A stretch of DNA of 64,000 bases from UTCFX2 sp963726375 (GTDB taxonomy: Bacteria > Chloroflexota > Anaerolineae > Anaerolineales > UBA4823). Shown here piece by piece: positions 56,552-64,000 of the stretch. Position 1 is the stretch's first letter, and each line of letters starts with the position of its first letter. Where the stretch lies: NCBI GenBank assembly GCA_963726375.1, contig CAVSCE010000013.1:280436-344435 (forward strand). Reading direction: 5' to 3'. A program made the position numbers and the translations under genes. Under the pieces are notes generated by a model. It was not told the origin of the DNA and made no database searches. It saw only the letters and a program-made list of their open reading frames with translations.

Positions 56552-57145
56552 TCAAGTTGGCGAGACTGGCATCTCCACCATCTCCCCCAGCCCGAACCCC
56601 CGCGAGGACAGCGCGGCGAAGGCCTTGGTGAGCGGAATATCCGTCACCCGCACCCGTTCGGCCTCGACGATCATCACCGCGCCCGCCTGAGGCGTCGGCG
56701 AATCCATCATGAACACCACGCTGTGGGTTCCCTCCAGCGTGGACCCCATCAGGATGCCCACCTGCCAGGCGTCGTCGAAGCGCACCAGCACCACCGGGTG
56801 GTCCGACGTCTCGCCCGGTGCGACCACCTCGTTGCTCAGCGACTTGAGCAGGCCATAGACCGGCAGGCGGCCGAGAAAATGCGTCTCGATCTTCTCCACC
56901 GCGCCGCGCGCGGCGCGGCTCTGCGCGAAGAATCCGGCCAGGAAGCTGACGGCGATGATGCCGAAGAGCGCCACGAGGATCGCCGCACTGACCCCCGCCA
57001 CGGTCTTCACCGGCAGCTGCTCCGAGATCGGCTCCACCACCTTCTGCGCGGCGGTGAGGATCTTGCCCACGAAGAACGCGAGGATGCCGATGGGCAGCAG
57101 GAAGACCACCGCCCCCGTCACCGTCGTGCGAATGAGTTTCATCAT
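56552..57145 (-). CDS. DUF502 membrane protein
   Basis: A 197-residue protein with two membrane helices (about residues 5-30, GAVVFLLPIGILAFFVGKIL, and 52-75, AAILVALFGIIAVSFLAGFF). The soluble part has the family motifs RLPVYGLLKSLSNEVV, VVLVRFDDAWQVGILMG and SVVFMMDSPTPQAGAVMIVE. It is DUF502, found in many proteobacteria, with no established biochemical function. It stands between the gcv operon (convergent) and a divergent methyltransferase. Confidence 0.87.
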   Translation of the reverse strand: MMKLIRTTVTGAVVFLLPIGILAFFVGKILTAAQKVVEPISEQLPVKTVAGVSAAILVALFGIIAVSFLAGFFAQSRAARGAVEKIETHFLGRLPVYGLLKSLSNEVVAPGETSDHPVVLVRFDDAWQVGILMGSTLEGTHSVVFMMDSPTPQAGAVMIVEAERVRVTDIPLTKAFAALSSRGFGLGEMVEMPVSPT

Positions 57146-57267
57146 GCTGTGTGCCCTCCTTCACGCGCTTAGAACGTGCAGGCGCCGGAGTGTCAACCTG
57201 CGGCACCCTTGCGAAGTTTCCCGCCCGGCGGGCAGAATATGCGCTCGGCGGAACGGAGGGCGGCGGC

Positions 57268-58052
57268 ATGTCCACACTTCAGTACGACGAGGCGACCAGC
57301 GAAGCAGCTGGAGGAGATCTATCTCGGCCCCGACATCGTGGCCCAGCGCGCCCACACCATGGCACTGCTCGGCCTGAAGCCGGGCGAGAAGGTGCTCGAC
57401 ATCGGCAGCGGCCCCGGCTTCCTGTGCACCGACATGGCGGCTGCCGTGGGACCCCAGGGCCAGGTGCGCGGCATCGACATTTCGCCGGTCATGGTGGCGC
57501 GCGCCGCCGCGCGGAACCCTGAAAGCTGGGTCAGCTTCGCCACGGGCGATGCCACGAAGCTCGGACGAGGCGGACGCCTCCTATGACGTCGTCGTCAGCG
57601 TGCAGGTGGCGGAATACGTGCCCGACATCGATGCCTTCTGCCGCGAGGCCTTCCGCGTGCTGAAGCCGGGCGGCCGGGCACTGCTCGTGGCCACCGACTG
57701 GGATGCCATCGCCTGGTACTCGCGCGATCCCGCCCGCATGCAGCGCGTGCTCGCGGCCTTCGCGCCCCATTGCACCAACAGCGCGCTGCCGCGCACGCTC
57801 GCCCGCCACCTGCGCGGCGCGGGCTTCGCGCTGGGCGCGGTGACGCCCTATCCCATCCTCAATCACGGCTGGAAGGACGACAGCTACAGCTGCCGCATCA
57901 TGCCCTTCATCACGGCCTATATCACCCGCCAGAACAGCCTGCCGGCGGACGAGCTCGCCGCCTGGGCCGAGGAGCAGCGCGCGCTGGGCGAGAGCGGCGA
58001 ATACTACTTCCTCACCTGCCGCATGTTCTTCGCGGCGACGAAGCCGGCGTGA
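57268..58052 (+). CDS. UbiE-like methyltransferase, two frameshifts
   Basis: ATG 57,268 has GGAGGG upstream. The merged protein reads MSTLQYDEATSKQLEEIYLG, KVLDIGSGPGFLCTDMAAAVG (motif I), VRGIDISPVMVARAAARNP, SYDVVVSVQVAEYVPDID and VLKPGGRALLVATDWDAIAW. Breaks near 57,300 and 57,562 are single-base. About 260 residues, class I SAM methyltransferase of the UbiE/Coq5-like or arsenite methyltransferase-like type, but without the Cys pattern of ArsM. Substrate unknown. Its 3' end is followed by a hairpin repeat and a shared terminator. Confidence 0.82.
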
Positions 58053-58079
58053 GAGAAGCGCACCCCCTGATGCCGTCTT

Positions 58080-58148
58080 CCCGGCGAAAGCCGGGATCCA
58101 GCTTTCCACGGGGCCGCGGCCCGAAGCTGGGCCCCGGCTTTCGCCGGG
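58080..58148. repeat. Perfect inverted repeat of 25-base arms (REP-like)
   Basis: The arms 58,080-58,104 and 58,124-58,148 are inverted copies, each carrying a palindromic CCCGGC-GAAA-GCCGGG core followed by the CCAGCTT stretch, around a 19-base centre. Elements of this sort (CCGGCGAAAGCCGGG) are spread through many alphaproteobacterial genomes. Confidence 0.75.
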
Positions 58149-58185
58149 GTGACGCGATCGAGAGAACGGGGCACACCGCCCAAAC

Positions 58186-58214
58186 AAAAAGCCCGGCCTC
58201 TCGGCCGGGCTTTT
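58186..58214. terminator. Bidirectional terminator between the methyltransferase and ATP synthase operon
   Basis: AAAAAGCCCGGCC, TCTC, GGCCGGGCTTTT form a perfect stem of eight GC-rich pairs flanked by A and T runs (stem 58,191-58,198 with 58,203-58,210). It can terminate transcription from either side, matching its place between two convergent genes. Confidence 0.9.
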
Positions 58215-58235
58215 CAAATCGTCCTGAGGTGAACC

Positions 58236-58723
58236 TCAGTTCAGCCGGTTCTTCACCGCTTCGATGGACGAGGCGATGAGGTCGGCGCCCTTGGCACCCT
58301 TGGCCGCTTCGGCGGCAAGGTGGTGGGAGGCGGCGATGGCGAGGTCGGTCGCCACGTTGCGCACGTCCTTGATCGCGGCGGCTTCCGCCTGGGCGATCTT
58401 CTGCTCGGCCTGGCTGGGAGCGGCGCTCCAGCGACTCGGTCAGCTTGCGGCGCGTCTCGGCGGCGAACTCCTCGGCATCGGCCTTGGCGGCGGAGATGAT
58501 GGAGGCAGCCTCCTTCTCGGCGTCGAGGCGCTTCTGCTTGTATTCGGCGAGAAGCGCTTCGGCGTCCTTGCGGAGCTGCGTTGCGTGCTCGAGTTCCTTG
58601 CGGATCCGCTCCGCGCGGTTGTCGAGGCCGGCGGCCATGCTTCTTGAAGGCGCCGGCATAGGCGGCGATGGCGAGGAAGATGATCAGCGCCACCAGGGCG
58701 AAGAATGTTGCGTCGAAATGCAT
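58236..58723 (-). CDS. atpF: ATP synthase F0 subunit b, two frameshifts
   Basis: ATG 58,723 opens HFDATFFALVALIIFLAIAA, the single membrane anchor. After a break near 58,640 the frame gives AAGLDNRAERIRKELEHATQ, KRLDAEKEAASIISAAKADA and ETRRKLTESLERR, the long coiled stalk. After another near 58,415 it reads IAQAEAAAIKDVRNVATDLA and ends AVKNRLN at TGA 58,238-58,236. Merged length is about 162 residues, as expected. It links F0 to F1 as the peripheral stalk. It follows the b' gene by 12 bases. Confidence 0.9.
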
Positions 58724-58735
58724 CGTTCTTCTCCC

Positions 58736-59345
58736 TTAGCCCTTGAGCCCGGCGATGGCCTTGGCGGCCTGTTCCTTGCTCACCGTCGCGCCGGTCAGCG
58801 CCGAGACGATCTCGGCGGCGGTTTCGGCGGCAACCTCGTTGACGTCCTGCATGGCCTTCGCCTTGGTGGCGGAGATGCGGGAGTCGGCCTCGGCGAGCTT
58901 CGCCGACAGGGTCTTCTCGAGGGCCGAGCGCTCGGTCTCGATTTCGGCCGTGATCTTGGTGCGCGTCTCGGTGGCGATCCCCTGCGCATTGGCGCGGGCA
59001 TCGGCCAGCGACTTCTCGTAGTGCTGGATCGCCGCCTCGGTCTCGTGCTTCAGCGCCGAGGCCTTCGAGAGGTCGCTCTCGATGGCCTTGTGGCGGTTGG
59101 TCAGCACCGCTGCCATGCGCGGCAGCGCCACCTTGCTCATCAGCAGGTAGAGCAGCGCGAAGAAGATCACCAGCCAGAAGATCTGGGAGGGGAAGGAATG
59201 CGCGTCCATCGGCGGGAAGCCGCCGTGGCCGCCTTCCGCGCCCGTGCCCTCGGTGGTGGCCGTGGCCGCACCCTTCCTCGCCCGCTGCCGGGGCAGGGGC
59301 TTCGGTGGTGGTGGCCTGGGCGACGACGAGTGTCGATTGCGACAT
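58736..59345 (-). CDS. atpF2: ATP synthase F0 subunit b', one frameshift
   Basis: ATG 59,345 gives MSQSTLVVAQATTTEAPAPA, and a frame change near 59,280 continues into HGGFPPMDAHSFPSQIFWL, the membrane segment VIFFALLYLLMSKVALPRM and a long charged stalk (RHKAIESDLSKASALKHETE) ending in AAKAIAGLKG. The Gly- and Pro-rich N-terminal extension is usual for alphaproteobacterial b' (also called AtpX). Having both b and b' is typical of photosynthetic or alphaproteobacterial F0 operons. Located between atpE and atpF. Confidence 0.9.
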
Positions 59346-59420
59346 GTCTTGAGCCTCAAAAGGGGAAGCCTGTGCGGATGTTCAGGCCCGCCAGGCTTCC
59401 GTTCGGTTTGCCGTGAAGGA

Positions 59421-59648
59421 TTAGACGGCGAACAGCAGGAGGAGTGCGACGACCAGCGAGAAGATGCCGAGGCCTTCGGCCAGGGCCGCGCCGATCAGGG
59501 CGTTGGTGAACTGGGCAGCGGCAGCGGCGGGGTTGCGGAGCGCACCCGACAGGAAGTTGCCGAAGATGTGGCCCACGCCGATACCGGCGCCACCCATGCC
59601 GATGCAAGCAATGCCGGCGCCGATGTACTTAGCTGCGAGCGGATCCAT
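59421..59648 (-). CDS. atpE: ATP synthase F0 subunit c
   Basis: A 75-residue two-helix proteolipid. Helix 1 carries the glycine-rich AGIACIGMGGAGIGVG, the polar loop is RNP (38-40), and helix 2 carries the proton-binding Glu58 in AALAEGLGIF. It forms the rotating c ring. Uninterrupted frame, in the usual order between atpB and the b' gene. Confidence 0.96.
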   Translation of the reverse strand: MDPLAAKYIGAGIACIGMGGAGIGVGHIFGNFLSGALRNPAAAAAQFTNALIGAALAEGLGIFSLVVALLLLFAV

Positions 59649-59690
59649 TAGTCTCTCCTTGAGTTTTGTATGGATGTTGATGTTGAAGGC

Positions 59691-60449
59691 TTAGTGATGG
59701 GTATGCAGCGCGTCGTTGAGATAGACGCAGGTCAGGATGGCGAAGACGAAGGCCTGCAGGAACGCGACCAGGAATTCGAGAGCCGTCAGCGCCACCGCCA
59801 TGCCGAGCGGCGCGATCGAGCCGATGATGCCGCCGATGCCCATCGAGGCCAGCAGCACCACGAAGCCCGCGAACACCTTCAGCACGATGTGGCCGGCCAG
59901 CATGTTGCCGAACAGACGCAGGCCGAGGCTCACCGGGCGCGACAGGAACGAGATGATCTCGATCACCGAGATGAAGGGCAGGATCACCATCGGCACGCCC
60001 GACGGCACGAACAGCTTGAACCAGCCCAGCCCGTGCTTGGCGATGCCGACGACGACGACCAGCGCGATCACGAAGACGGCGAGCGTGGCGGTGACCACCA
60101 CGTGGCTCGTCACGGTGAAGAAATACGGGAACATGCCGAGCATGTTGGCGACGAGCACGAAGGAGAAGATGGTGAAGACCAGCGGGAAGAAGGCCTTGCC
60201 CTCATGGCCCAGCACGTTACGCACCATGTTGTGGATGAACTCGTACCACAGTTCGCCGATCGACTGCAGGCGGCCCGGCACCAGCGCGCCGCGCGCCGCC
60301 GAGATCAGCAGGAACAGCGTGACGAAGGCCACGATGATGCCCATGAACAGCGACGAGTTGGTGAAGCTGATCTCGTAGCCCGCAATGTTCCAGGGGCCGG
60401 CGAGGTCATGCAACCGGAACTGATGGATCGGATCGATGGGGTTGGCCAA
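59691..60449 (-). CDS. atpB: ATP synthase F0 subunit a
   Basis: A 252-residue polytopic protein. The essential Arg lies in SLGLRLFGNMLAGH in the fourth helix. Other hallmarks are GPWNIAGYEISFTNSS, LGHEGKAFFPLVFTIF and the C-terminal LEFLVAFLQAFVFAILT. It forms the proton channel with the c ring. It overlaps none of its neighbours and is two bases after atpI. Confidence 0.96.
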   Translation of the reverse strand: MANPIDPIHQFRLHDLAGPWNIAGYEISFTNSSLFMGIIVAFVTLFLLISAARGALVPGRLQSIGELWYEFIHNMVRNVLGHEGKAFFPLVFTIFSFVLVANMLGMFPYFFTVTSHVVVTATLAVFVIALVVVVGIAKHGLGWFKLFVPSGVPMVILPFISVIEIISFLSRPVSLGLRLFGNMLAGHIVLKVFAGFVVLLASMGIGGIIGSIAPLGMAVALTALEFLVAFLQAFVFAILTCVYLNDALHTHH

Positions 60450-60451
60450 GG

Positions 60452-60865
60452 TCAGTCCTCTTCGTCGTCGTCATCATCAGAGGCCGCTTTGGGCGGCGGG
60501 TTCGCATTCAGGCGTTCCTGGGCCGGGGGCACCCTGTTGGCCGCGCGGGCCAGGTTCAGGAAGCCGGCTCCAAACCCCAGGAGCAGGAAAATGATCAGGC
60601 CGAAGGGCAACGTCCCGAACAGCCAGTCGATGCCGTAGCCGATGAGGCCGCCGACCAGCGTTCCGGCGGCGAATTCGCTGATGAGCCTGTAGCCCCTCGC
60701 ATAGTCCGAGGTGCTCTGCATGCTCGCCGGCGGCTTCGCACTTTCGGCAATCTCCGAGCGCTCCGCCGCGATGCGGCCGGAAAGCTCCTTGAGACGTGCC
60801 GAGAGGTCGCCCAGCTCGGGATCGGAAGAACCCTGTTTCGGCCCCTTGTTGCCAGATTTCGTCAT
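60452..60865 (-). CDS. atpI: AtpI-like assembly protein
   Basis: A 137-residue protein with a polar N-terminal region (LSARLKELSGRIAAERSEIA) and two membrane helices (AAGTLVGGLIGYGIDWL and FGLIIFLLLGFGAGFLNLAR). The tail is acidic. The GGLIGYGIDWLFGT stretch is the AtpI/ATP-synthase gene 1 signature. It heads the F0 operon, as usual in Alphaproteobacteria, and aids c-ring assembly. The promoter must lie in the 60,866-60,960 region, whose AT-rich tract from about 60,950 is the lowest-GC point nearby. Confidence 0.88.
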   Translation of the reverse strand: MTKSGNKGPKQGSSDPELGDLSARLKELSGRIAAERSEIAESAKPPASMQSTSDYARGYRLISEFAAGTLVGGLIGYGIDWLFGTLPFGLIIFLLLGFGAGFLNLARAANRVPPAQERLNANPPPKAASDDDDDEED

Positions 60866-61334
60866 ATGACAGACCTCCAGACAAACGGCGGGCGCGCTCG
60901 GAAATTCTTCCCTTCCAAAGCGGGCGCACCATAGTTGCGGGCCGAAATTGTGTCAAGAAATGGATTTGGCTTTTAAGTAATTGATTATAAAAAGGTATTT
61001 ACCTCTGGAATGGGCTGCGTCGATTCGCGCCGCAGTGCGGCGCCGCAAAGCCCGGTTGCCGAGGCTGTGGCCTCCCGCGTTCTTTCGGCTCGCGGCGGGC
61101 GTCTCGCCGGGGCGCGGCGGGTCCGCTGCCCGGCACCTGCGTCCGGTCCAGTGTCGCCATCTTCCGTGCCACGTGCCGGGCAATCTCTGCCATAGCGTAT
61201 AAGCCGTGTGAATACGCGGCCTCGACGGCGAAGGAATCGATTCATGCGCGCCACCACGTTTGCCTTGCCGTCGCCGCCTCGGCGCGCTCCGGCGCGCAGG
61301 GCTCGCGGCGCAAGTTGCCGACTGCAACAGTGAC
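60866..61334. other. Gene-poor stretch upstream of the ATP synthase operon
   Basis: No open frame here resembles a known protein. An AT-rich tract at about 60,955-61,005 stands out against the GC-rich surroundings and may hold the atpI promoter, but I see no consensus pair of hexamers. Long frames on both strands are GC artefacts. Confidence 0.4.
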
Positions 61335-61720
61335 GGGCGGAGACATCATGAGGGCTGCAGCCACGCTTATCGACGGCGGCAAGACGACACAACGATGCGC
61401 TGGCCGTCGCCTATTGCAACCGTGGCAATGCGCTATGACGACAAGGGTGACGATGATGGCGCCAGTCGCCGATACACGCGCCTCGATCAAGCTGAGGCCG
61501 GCTACGTCGAGACTTGTCTCAATGCGCTTCTCCAATCAGGGCGCAGATTACGACAGCGCCATCGGGGACTCTACCCGGTCATCGGATAAAGCCCGCATGC
61601 CAAGGCCGTCAATCACGTCGCGCCCGCGTCTATGAGCAGGGCGAACTAAGGGACGCCGGCTACGAGGAACTGCCAACTGGCGCCGAGACAAAGGACGGTC
61701 AGAAGAAGATCGCTGAAGTG
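61335..61720 (+). pseudogene. Decayed tetratricopeptide-repeat gene
   Basis: Scattered frames give TPR hallmarks in order: TLIDGGKT, NDALAVAYCNRGNAL, YDDKGDDDGA, a shift to VADTRASIKLRP, then FSNQGADYDSAIGDSTRS. These match the pattern of TPR units (fNRGnayydkGdydgAiaDytraIkLrP). At least four frame changes and several stops fall within about 390 bases, much denser than the indels in neighbouring conserved genes. I read it as a true remnant of an exported TPR protein, perhaps once longer. No start or promoter can be assigned. Confidence 0.5.
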
Positions 61721-61772
61721 AAGCAGAAGCCGGGCCAGACGGCGATCTCTGCACCGCCGGGCCTTCAATCGC

Positions 61773-62458
61773 TCACCAGCCCGGGCATTCCCGCATCTTC
61801 GTTGCGGCCCCCAGGTTGCCGGATCGCCCGCCTTGTCGGGTGAGGAGGCAAGGCGAGGCCTCGACAGCAGCCCCATCCGCGACCAGCTCCGCCCGCAGCG
61901 CCTCCGGCCCGGTGAAGTGGATGCCCTTCATGCCCACGGCCTCCGCACCCTTGACGTTCTTCAGCGCTGTCGTCGATGAACACGCAGGACGCCGCCGCGA
62001 GGCCGTTACGCTCCAGCAGCAGGCGGTAGATCGCCGGGTCGGGCTTGATCACCCGCTCGTCGCCCGAAACCACGATGTCGCGGAACGCGCCAGGAAGGGG
62101 AAGCGCTCCAGCGTCTCCTTGAACTTGTCCTGGTTGAAGTTGGTGATGGCATAGAGCGGCGTGCCGCGCGCGCTGGAGCTCCTCCAGGATCTCACGCTGC
62201 CGTCGATCGGCCCGAGCACCGTCTCGTGCCAGCGCAGGTCATAGGCGGCGATCGCCTCGGCATGCTGGGGAAAGCGCGCGCTCGCCTCGTCACGGCTTCG
62301 GCAAAGCTGCGGCCGAGGTCCTGCTCCATGTTCCAGTCGTGGGTGCAGACATTGGCGATGAACCACTCCACCTCGTCCTCCGTCGCGAAGATCTTGCGAT
62401 AGAGCGCGCGCGGCTCCCAGTGGACCAGCACATTGCCGATGTCGAAGACGACGTTCAT
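61773..62458 (-). CDS. HAD-family hydrolase (HAD-IA), several frameshifts
   Basis: ATG 62,458 gives NVVFDIGNVLVHWEPRALYR (motif I Asp pair), DWNMEQDLGRSFAEAV, and, in the next frame, AIAAYDLRWHETVLGPIDG and LYAITNFNQDKFKETLER (motif II). The last frame gives VSGDERVIKPDPAIYRLLLE (motif III Lys) and CVFIDDS (motif IV), and ends KMRECPGW at TGA 61,775-61,773. Breaks lie near 62,290, 62,170, 62,090 and 61,970. It is a 2-haloacid-dehalogenase-like or phosphoglycolate-phosphatase-like HAD. It follows smc by 9 bases on the same strand. Confidence 0.82.
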
Positions 62459-62467
62459 CGACGGCAC

Positions 62468-64000
62468 TTACGCCGCCGACTTCTCGTCCACCAGCGTCTC
62501 GGCCTCGGCGAGGTTCACCGACACCAGCTGCGAGACGCCGCGTTCCAGCATGGTCACGCCGAACAGGCGGTGCATGCGGGCCATGGTGAGCGCGTGGTGG
62601 GTGATGATCAGGAAGCGCGTCTCGGTGCGCTCCAGCATCGCGTCCAGCAGGTTGCAGAAGCGTTCCACGTTGTGGTCGTCGAGCGGCGCGTCGACTTCGT
62701 CGAGCACGCAGATCGGCGAGGGGTTGGTGAGGAACACCGCGAAGATCAGCGCCATGGCGGTCAGCGTCTGCTCGCCGCCCGAGAGCAGCGACAGCGTCGT
62801 CGGCTTCTTGCCGGGCGGGTTGGCGATCAGCTCGAGGCCGGCTTCCAGCGGGTCGTCCGATTCGATCAGCTGCAGTTCCGCCTTGCCGCCGCCGAACAGC
62901 GTGGTGAAGAGTTCGCCGAACTTCTGGTTCACCGTGCCGAAGGCGTCGAGCAGGCGCTGGCGGCCCTCGCGGTTGAGGCTCGAAATGCCGCCGCGCAGCT
63001 TGTTGATGGCCTGGATCAGGTCGTCGCGTTCCTTGATGAGGCCCTCGAGCTGCTTGGCCACTTCCTCGGCCTCTTCGTCGGCGCGCAGGTTGACGCCGCC
63101 CAGCCGCTCGCGGTCCTCGCGCAGGCCCTGCAGCTTGCGCTCGATGTCATGCCACTCCATCAGCTGCTCGGGGTCGAGGCCGGTGGTGGAGATCACCTCG
63201 TCGGGTGCGCAGTTGAGCGCCTCGGTGATGCGCTGCTCGCATTCGGCAAGCCGCTCGGTGCTGGCTTCGAGGCGGGCGCCCAGGCGGGCATGTTCCTCGC
63301 GCGCGGCGGACAGCAGCTCCTGCACGGCGCGCAGTTCCTGGTCGGCCTGGCGCACGTCGTTCTCGGCGGTCTGCAGCGCGTCGGAGGCGGCCTTCTTTTC
63401 CTGCTCGGCCTCGGCCAGCGTGTTCATCAGCTTCAGGCGGCGGTCCGCCAGCAGCTGCGGCAGCTCGGAAAGCTCGATGATGGCGGCGCGGGTTTCCTCG
63501 GCGCGCGCGGTCAGCTGCTCGATCTGCTCGTTGGCGCGCGCGGCGCGCGACGTCCACTGGGCGATTTCCGCCTCGATGGCGCGGATGCGGTCGGTGCGGG
63601 CGCGGGCCTCGCGCTCCAGGCCGTCATGCGTGGCGCGGGCCTCGGCATAGGCGGCGCGCTCGCTGTTCACCGTATTGCGGAGGTCGTTCAACTCGACCTG
63701 CAGATCGTCGAGCACCGGCAGCTCGGCGGCCTCGGCGGTGGCTTCCTCGAGCCGGGCGCGCGCTTCCTCGAGGGCTTCCTCGATGCGGCGCTGGGCTTCG
63801 TCCAGGGCACTGGTCTGGGCCAGTCGCTCGGACACCTGGCGCTCATGCTGGGTCAGCGCGCGGCGCGCGAAGTCGACGGCGGAGACGGCGGCGCGGTGGC
63901 CCTCGCGCTTCTCGCGCTCGAAGCGGGTGGCGGTCTCGATGGCGGCGCGGGCCGCCTCGAAATGGCCCTGCGCTTCTTCCGAAGCGGCGATGGCCTGTTC
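62468..64000 (-). CDS. smc: Chromosome segregation ATPase SMC, C-terminal half (cut by window end)
   Basis: The frame runs off the right edge. The visible part is a long coiled coil (RRIEEALEEARARLEEATAE, RTDRIRAIEAEIAQWTSR) followed by the C-terminal head: LGGVNLRADEEAEEVAKQ, the ABC signature LSGGEQTLTAMALIFAVF and Walker B PICVLDEVDAPLDDHN with the D-loop. SMC condenses and partitions the chromosome. The hinge and N-terminal Walker A half lie beyond 64,000. No break is seen. A HAD gene follows. Confidence 0.95.
   Translation of the reverse strand, partial: EQAIAASEEAQGHFEAARAAIETATRFEREKREGHRAAVSAVDFARRALTQHERQVSERLAQTSALDEAQRRIEEALEEARARLEEATAEAAELPVLDDLQVELNDLRNTVNSERAAYAEARATHDGLEREARARTDRIRAIEAEIAQWTSRAARANEQIEQLTARAEETRAAIIELSELPQLLADRRLKLMNTLAEAEQEKKAASDALQTAENDVRQADQELRAVQELLSAAREEHARLGARLEASTERLAECEQRITEALNCAPDEVISTTGLDPEQLMEWHDIERKLQGLREDRERLGGVNLRADEEAEEVAKQLEGLIKERDDLIQAINKLRGGISSLNREGRQRLLDAFGTVNQKFGELFTTLFGGGKAELQLIESDDPLEAGLELIANPPGKKPTTLSLLSGGEQTLTAMALIFAVFLTNPSPICVLDEVDAPLDDHNVERFCNLLDAMLERTETRFLIITHHALTMARMHRLFGVTMLERGVSQLVSVNLAEAETLVDEKSAA

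Noticed and set aside
61240..61590. A plus-strand open frame of about 110 residues as an intact gene
   Set aside because: Its pieces make sense only as TPR fragments spread over several frames, so it is treated as part of a pseudogene.
39900..64000. The whole right-hand region as a horizontally acquired island in a Chloroflexota genome
   Set aside because: It carries housekeeping operons (F0 ATP synthase, smc, ispH, gcv) in ordinary alphaproteobacterial order and cuts genes on both sides of the join; an assembly chimera is simpler.

Overview
The window holds two unrelated stretches of genome. Positions 1 to about 39,930 have moderate GC (hand counts of single 60-base lines gave 37-57% before 34 kb and 62-67% in the SulP genes) and look like a Chloroflexota genome, probably Anaerolineae. 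The support is Thr-Pro-rich membrane-anchored proteins, YqeB/YqeC molybdenum-hydroxylase accessory genes, a DUF362 protein, a pair of TrkA proteins and MutL of the endonuclease type. From about 39,930 to 64,000 the DNA is GC-rich (67% in one hand-counted line) and is clearly alphaproteobacterial: atpI-atpB-atpE-b'-b, ispH-rnhA, gcvT-gcvH and single-chain gcvP behind a tandem glycine riboswitch, SMC, DUF2339 and DUF502. Both sides of the join cut through a gene, so an assembly chimera is the simplest reading. Single-base indels break about one gene in three in both halves, mostly at short homopolymers, and at least two conserved genes carry an in-frame stop. Most of the breaks therefore look like sequence errors, not real pseudogenes. 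Genes are annotated here as merged reading frames.

Layout of the Chloroflexota part. 1-5.4 kb: sirtuin tail, mutL divergent from a pyrimidine 5'-nucleotidase, an orphan CoA-transferase A subunit, and a nucleoside hydrolase next to a YhhQ-type transporter (likely queuosine/queuine salvage). 5.6-9.1 kb: S41 protease, YugP-like membrane zinc protease, two TrkA/RCK proteins. 9.1-14.3 kb: molybdenum hydroxylase large subunit with YqeB, a YqeC-MocA fusion and a second MocA-like protein. 14.4-16.7 kb: response regulator, thpR, rsfS, thioesterase. 16.7-21.9 kb: a tight minus-strand operon GNAT - radical SAM - zinc alcohol dehydrogenase - methyltransferase - archease - rtcB. 21.9-33.5 kb: LapA-like protein, tRNA-Leu, secreted metalloprotease, DUF362 and PHP proteins, psuG, a Thr/Pro-rich membrane protein, a FAH-family enzyme, an RpiR-type regulator and a second molybdenum hydroxylase large subunit. 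33.6-39.8 kb: tRNA-Val with a decayed tyrosine recombinase beside it, then YihY, two SulP transporters and DUF2254, at visibly higher GC.

Layout of the alphaproteobacterial part. 39.9-44.3 kb: truncated DUF4140-type gene and a heavily frame-broken DUF2339 membrane protein with repeated membrane modules. 44.5-46.7 kb: rnhA, ispH, glycosyltransferase. 46.8-51.7 kb: a compact plus-strand operon of alpha/beta hydrolase, short cytochrome P450, acyl carrier protein, methyltransferase and sulfotransferase, followed by a bicupin. This is the best candidate for an undescribed pathway. 51.75-56.4 kb: glycine riboswitch and glycine cleavage system. 56.5-58.1 kb: DUF502 protein and a methyltransferase. 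58.2-60.9 kb: ATP synthase F0 operon. 60.9-61.8 kb: gene-poor DNA with a decayed TPR gene. 61.8-64 kb: HAD hydrolase and the C-terminal half of SMC, cut by the window end.
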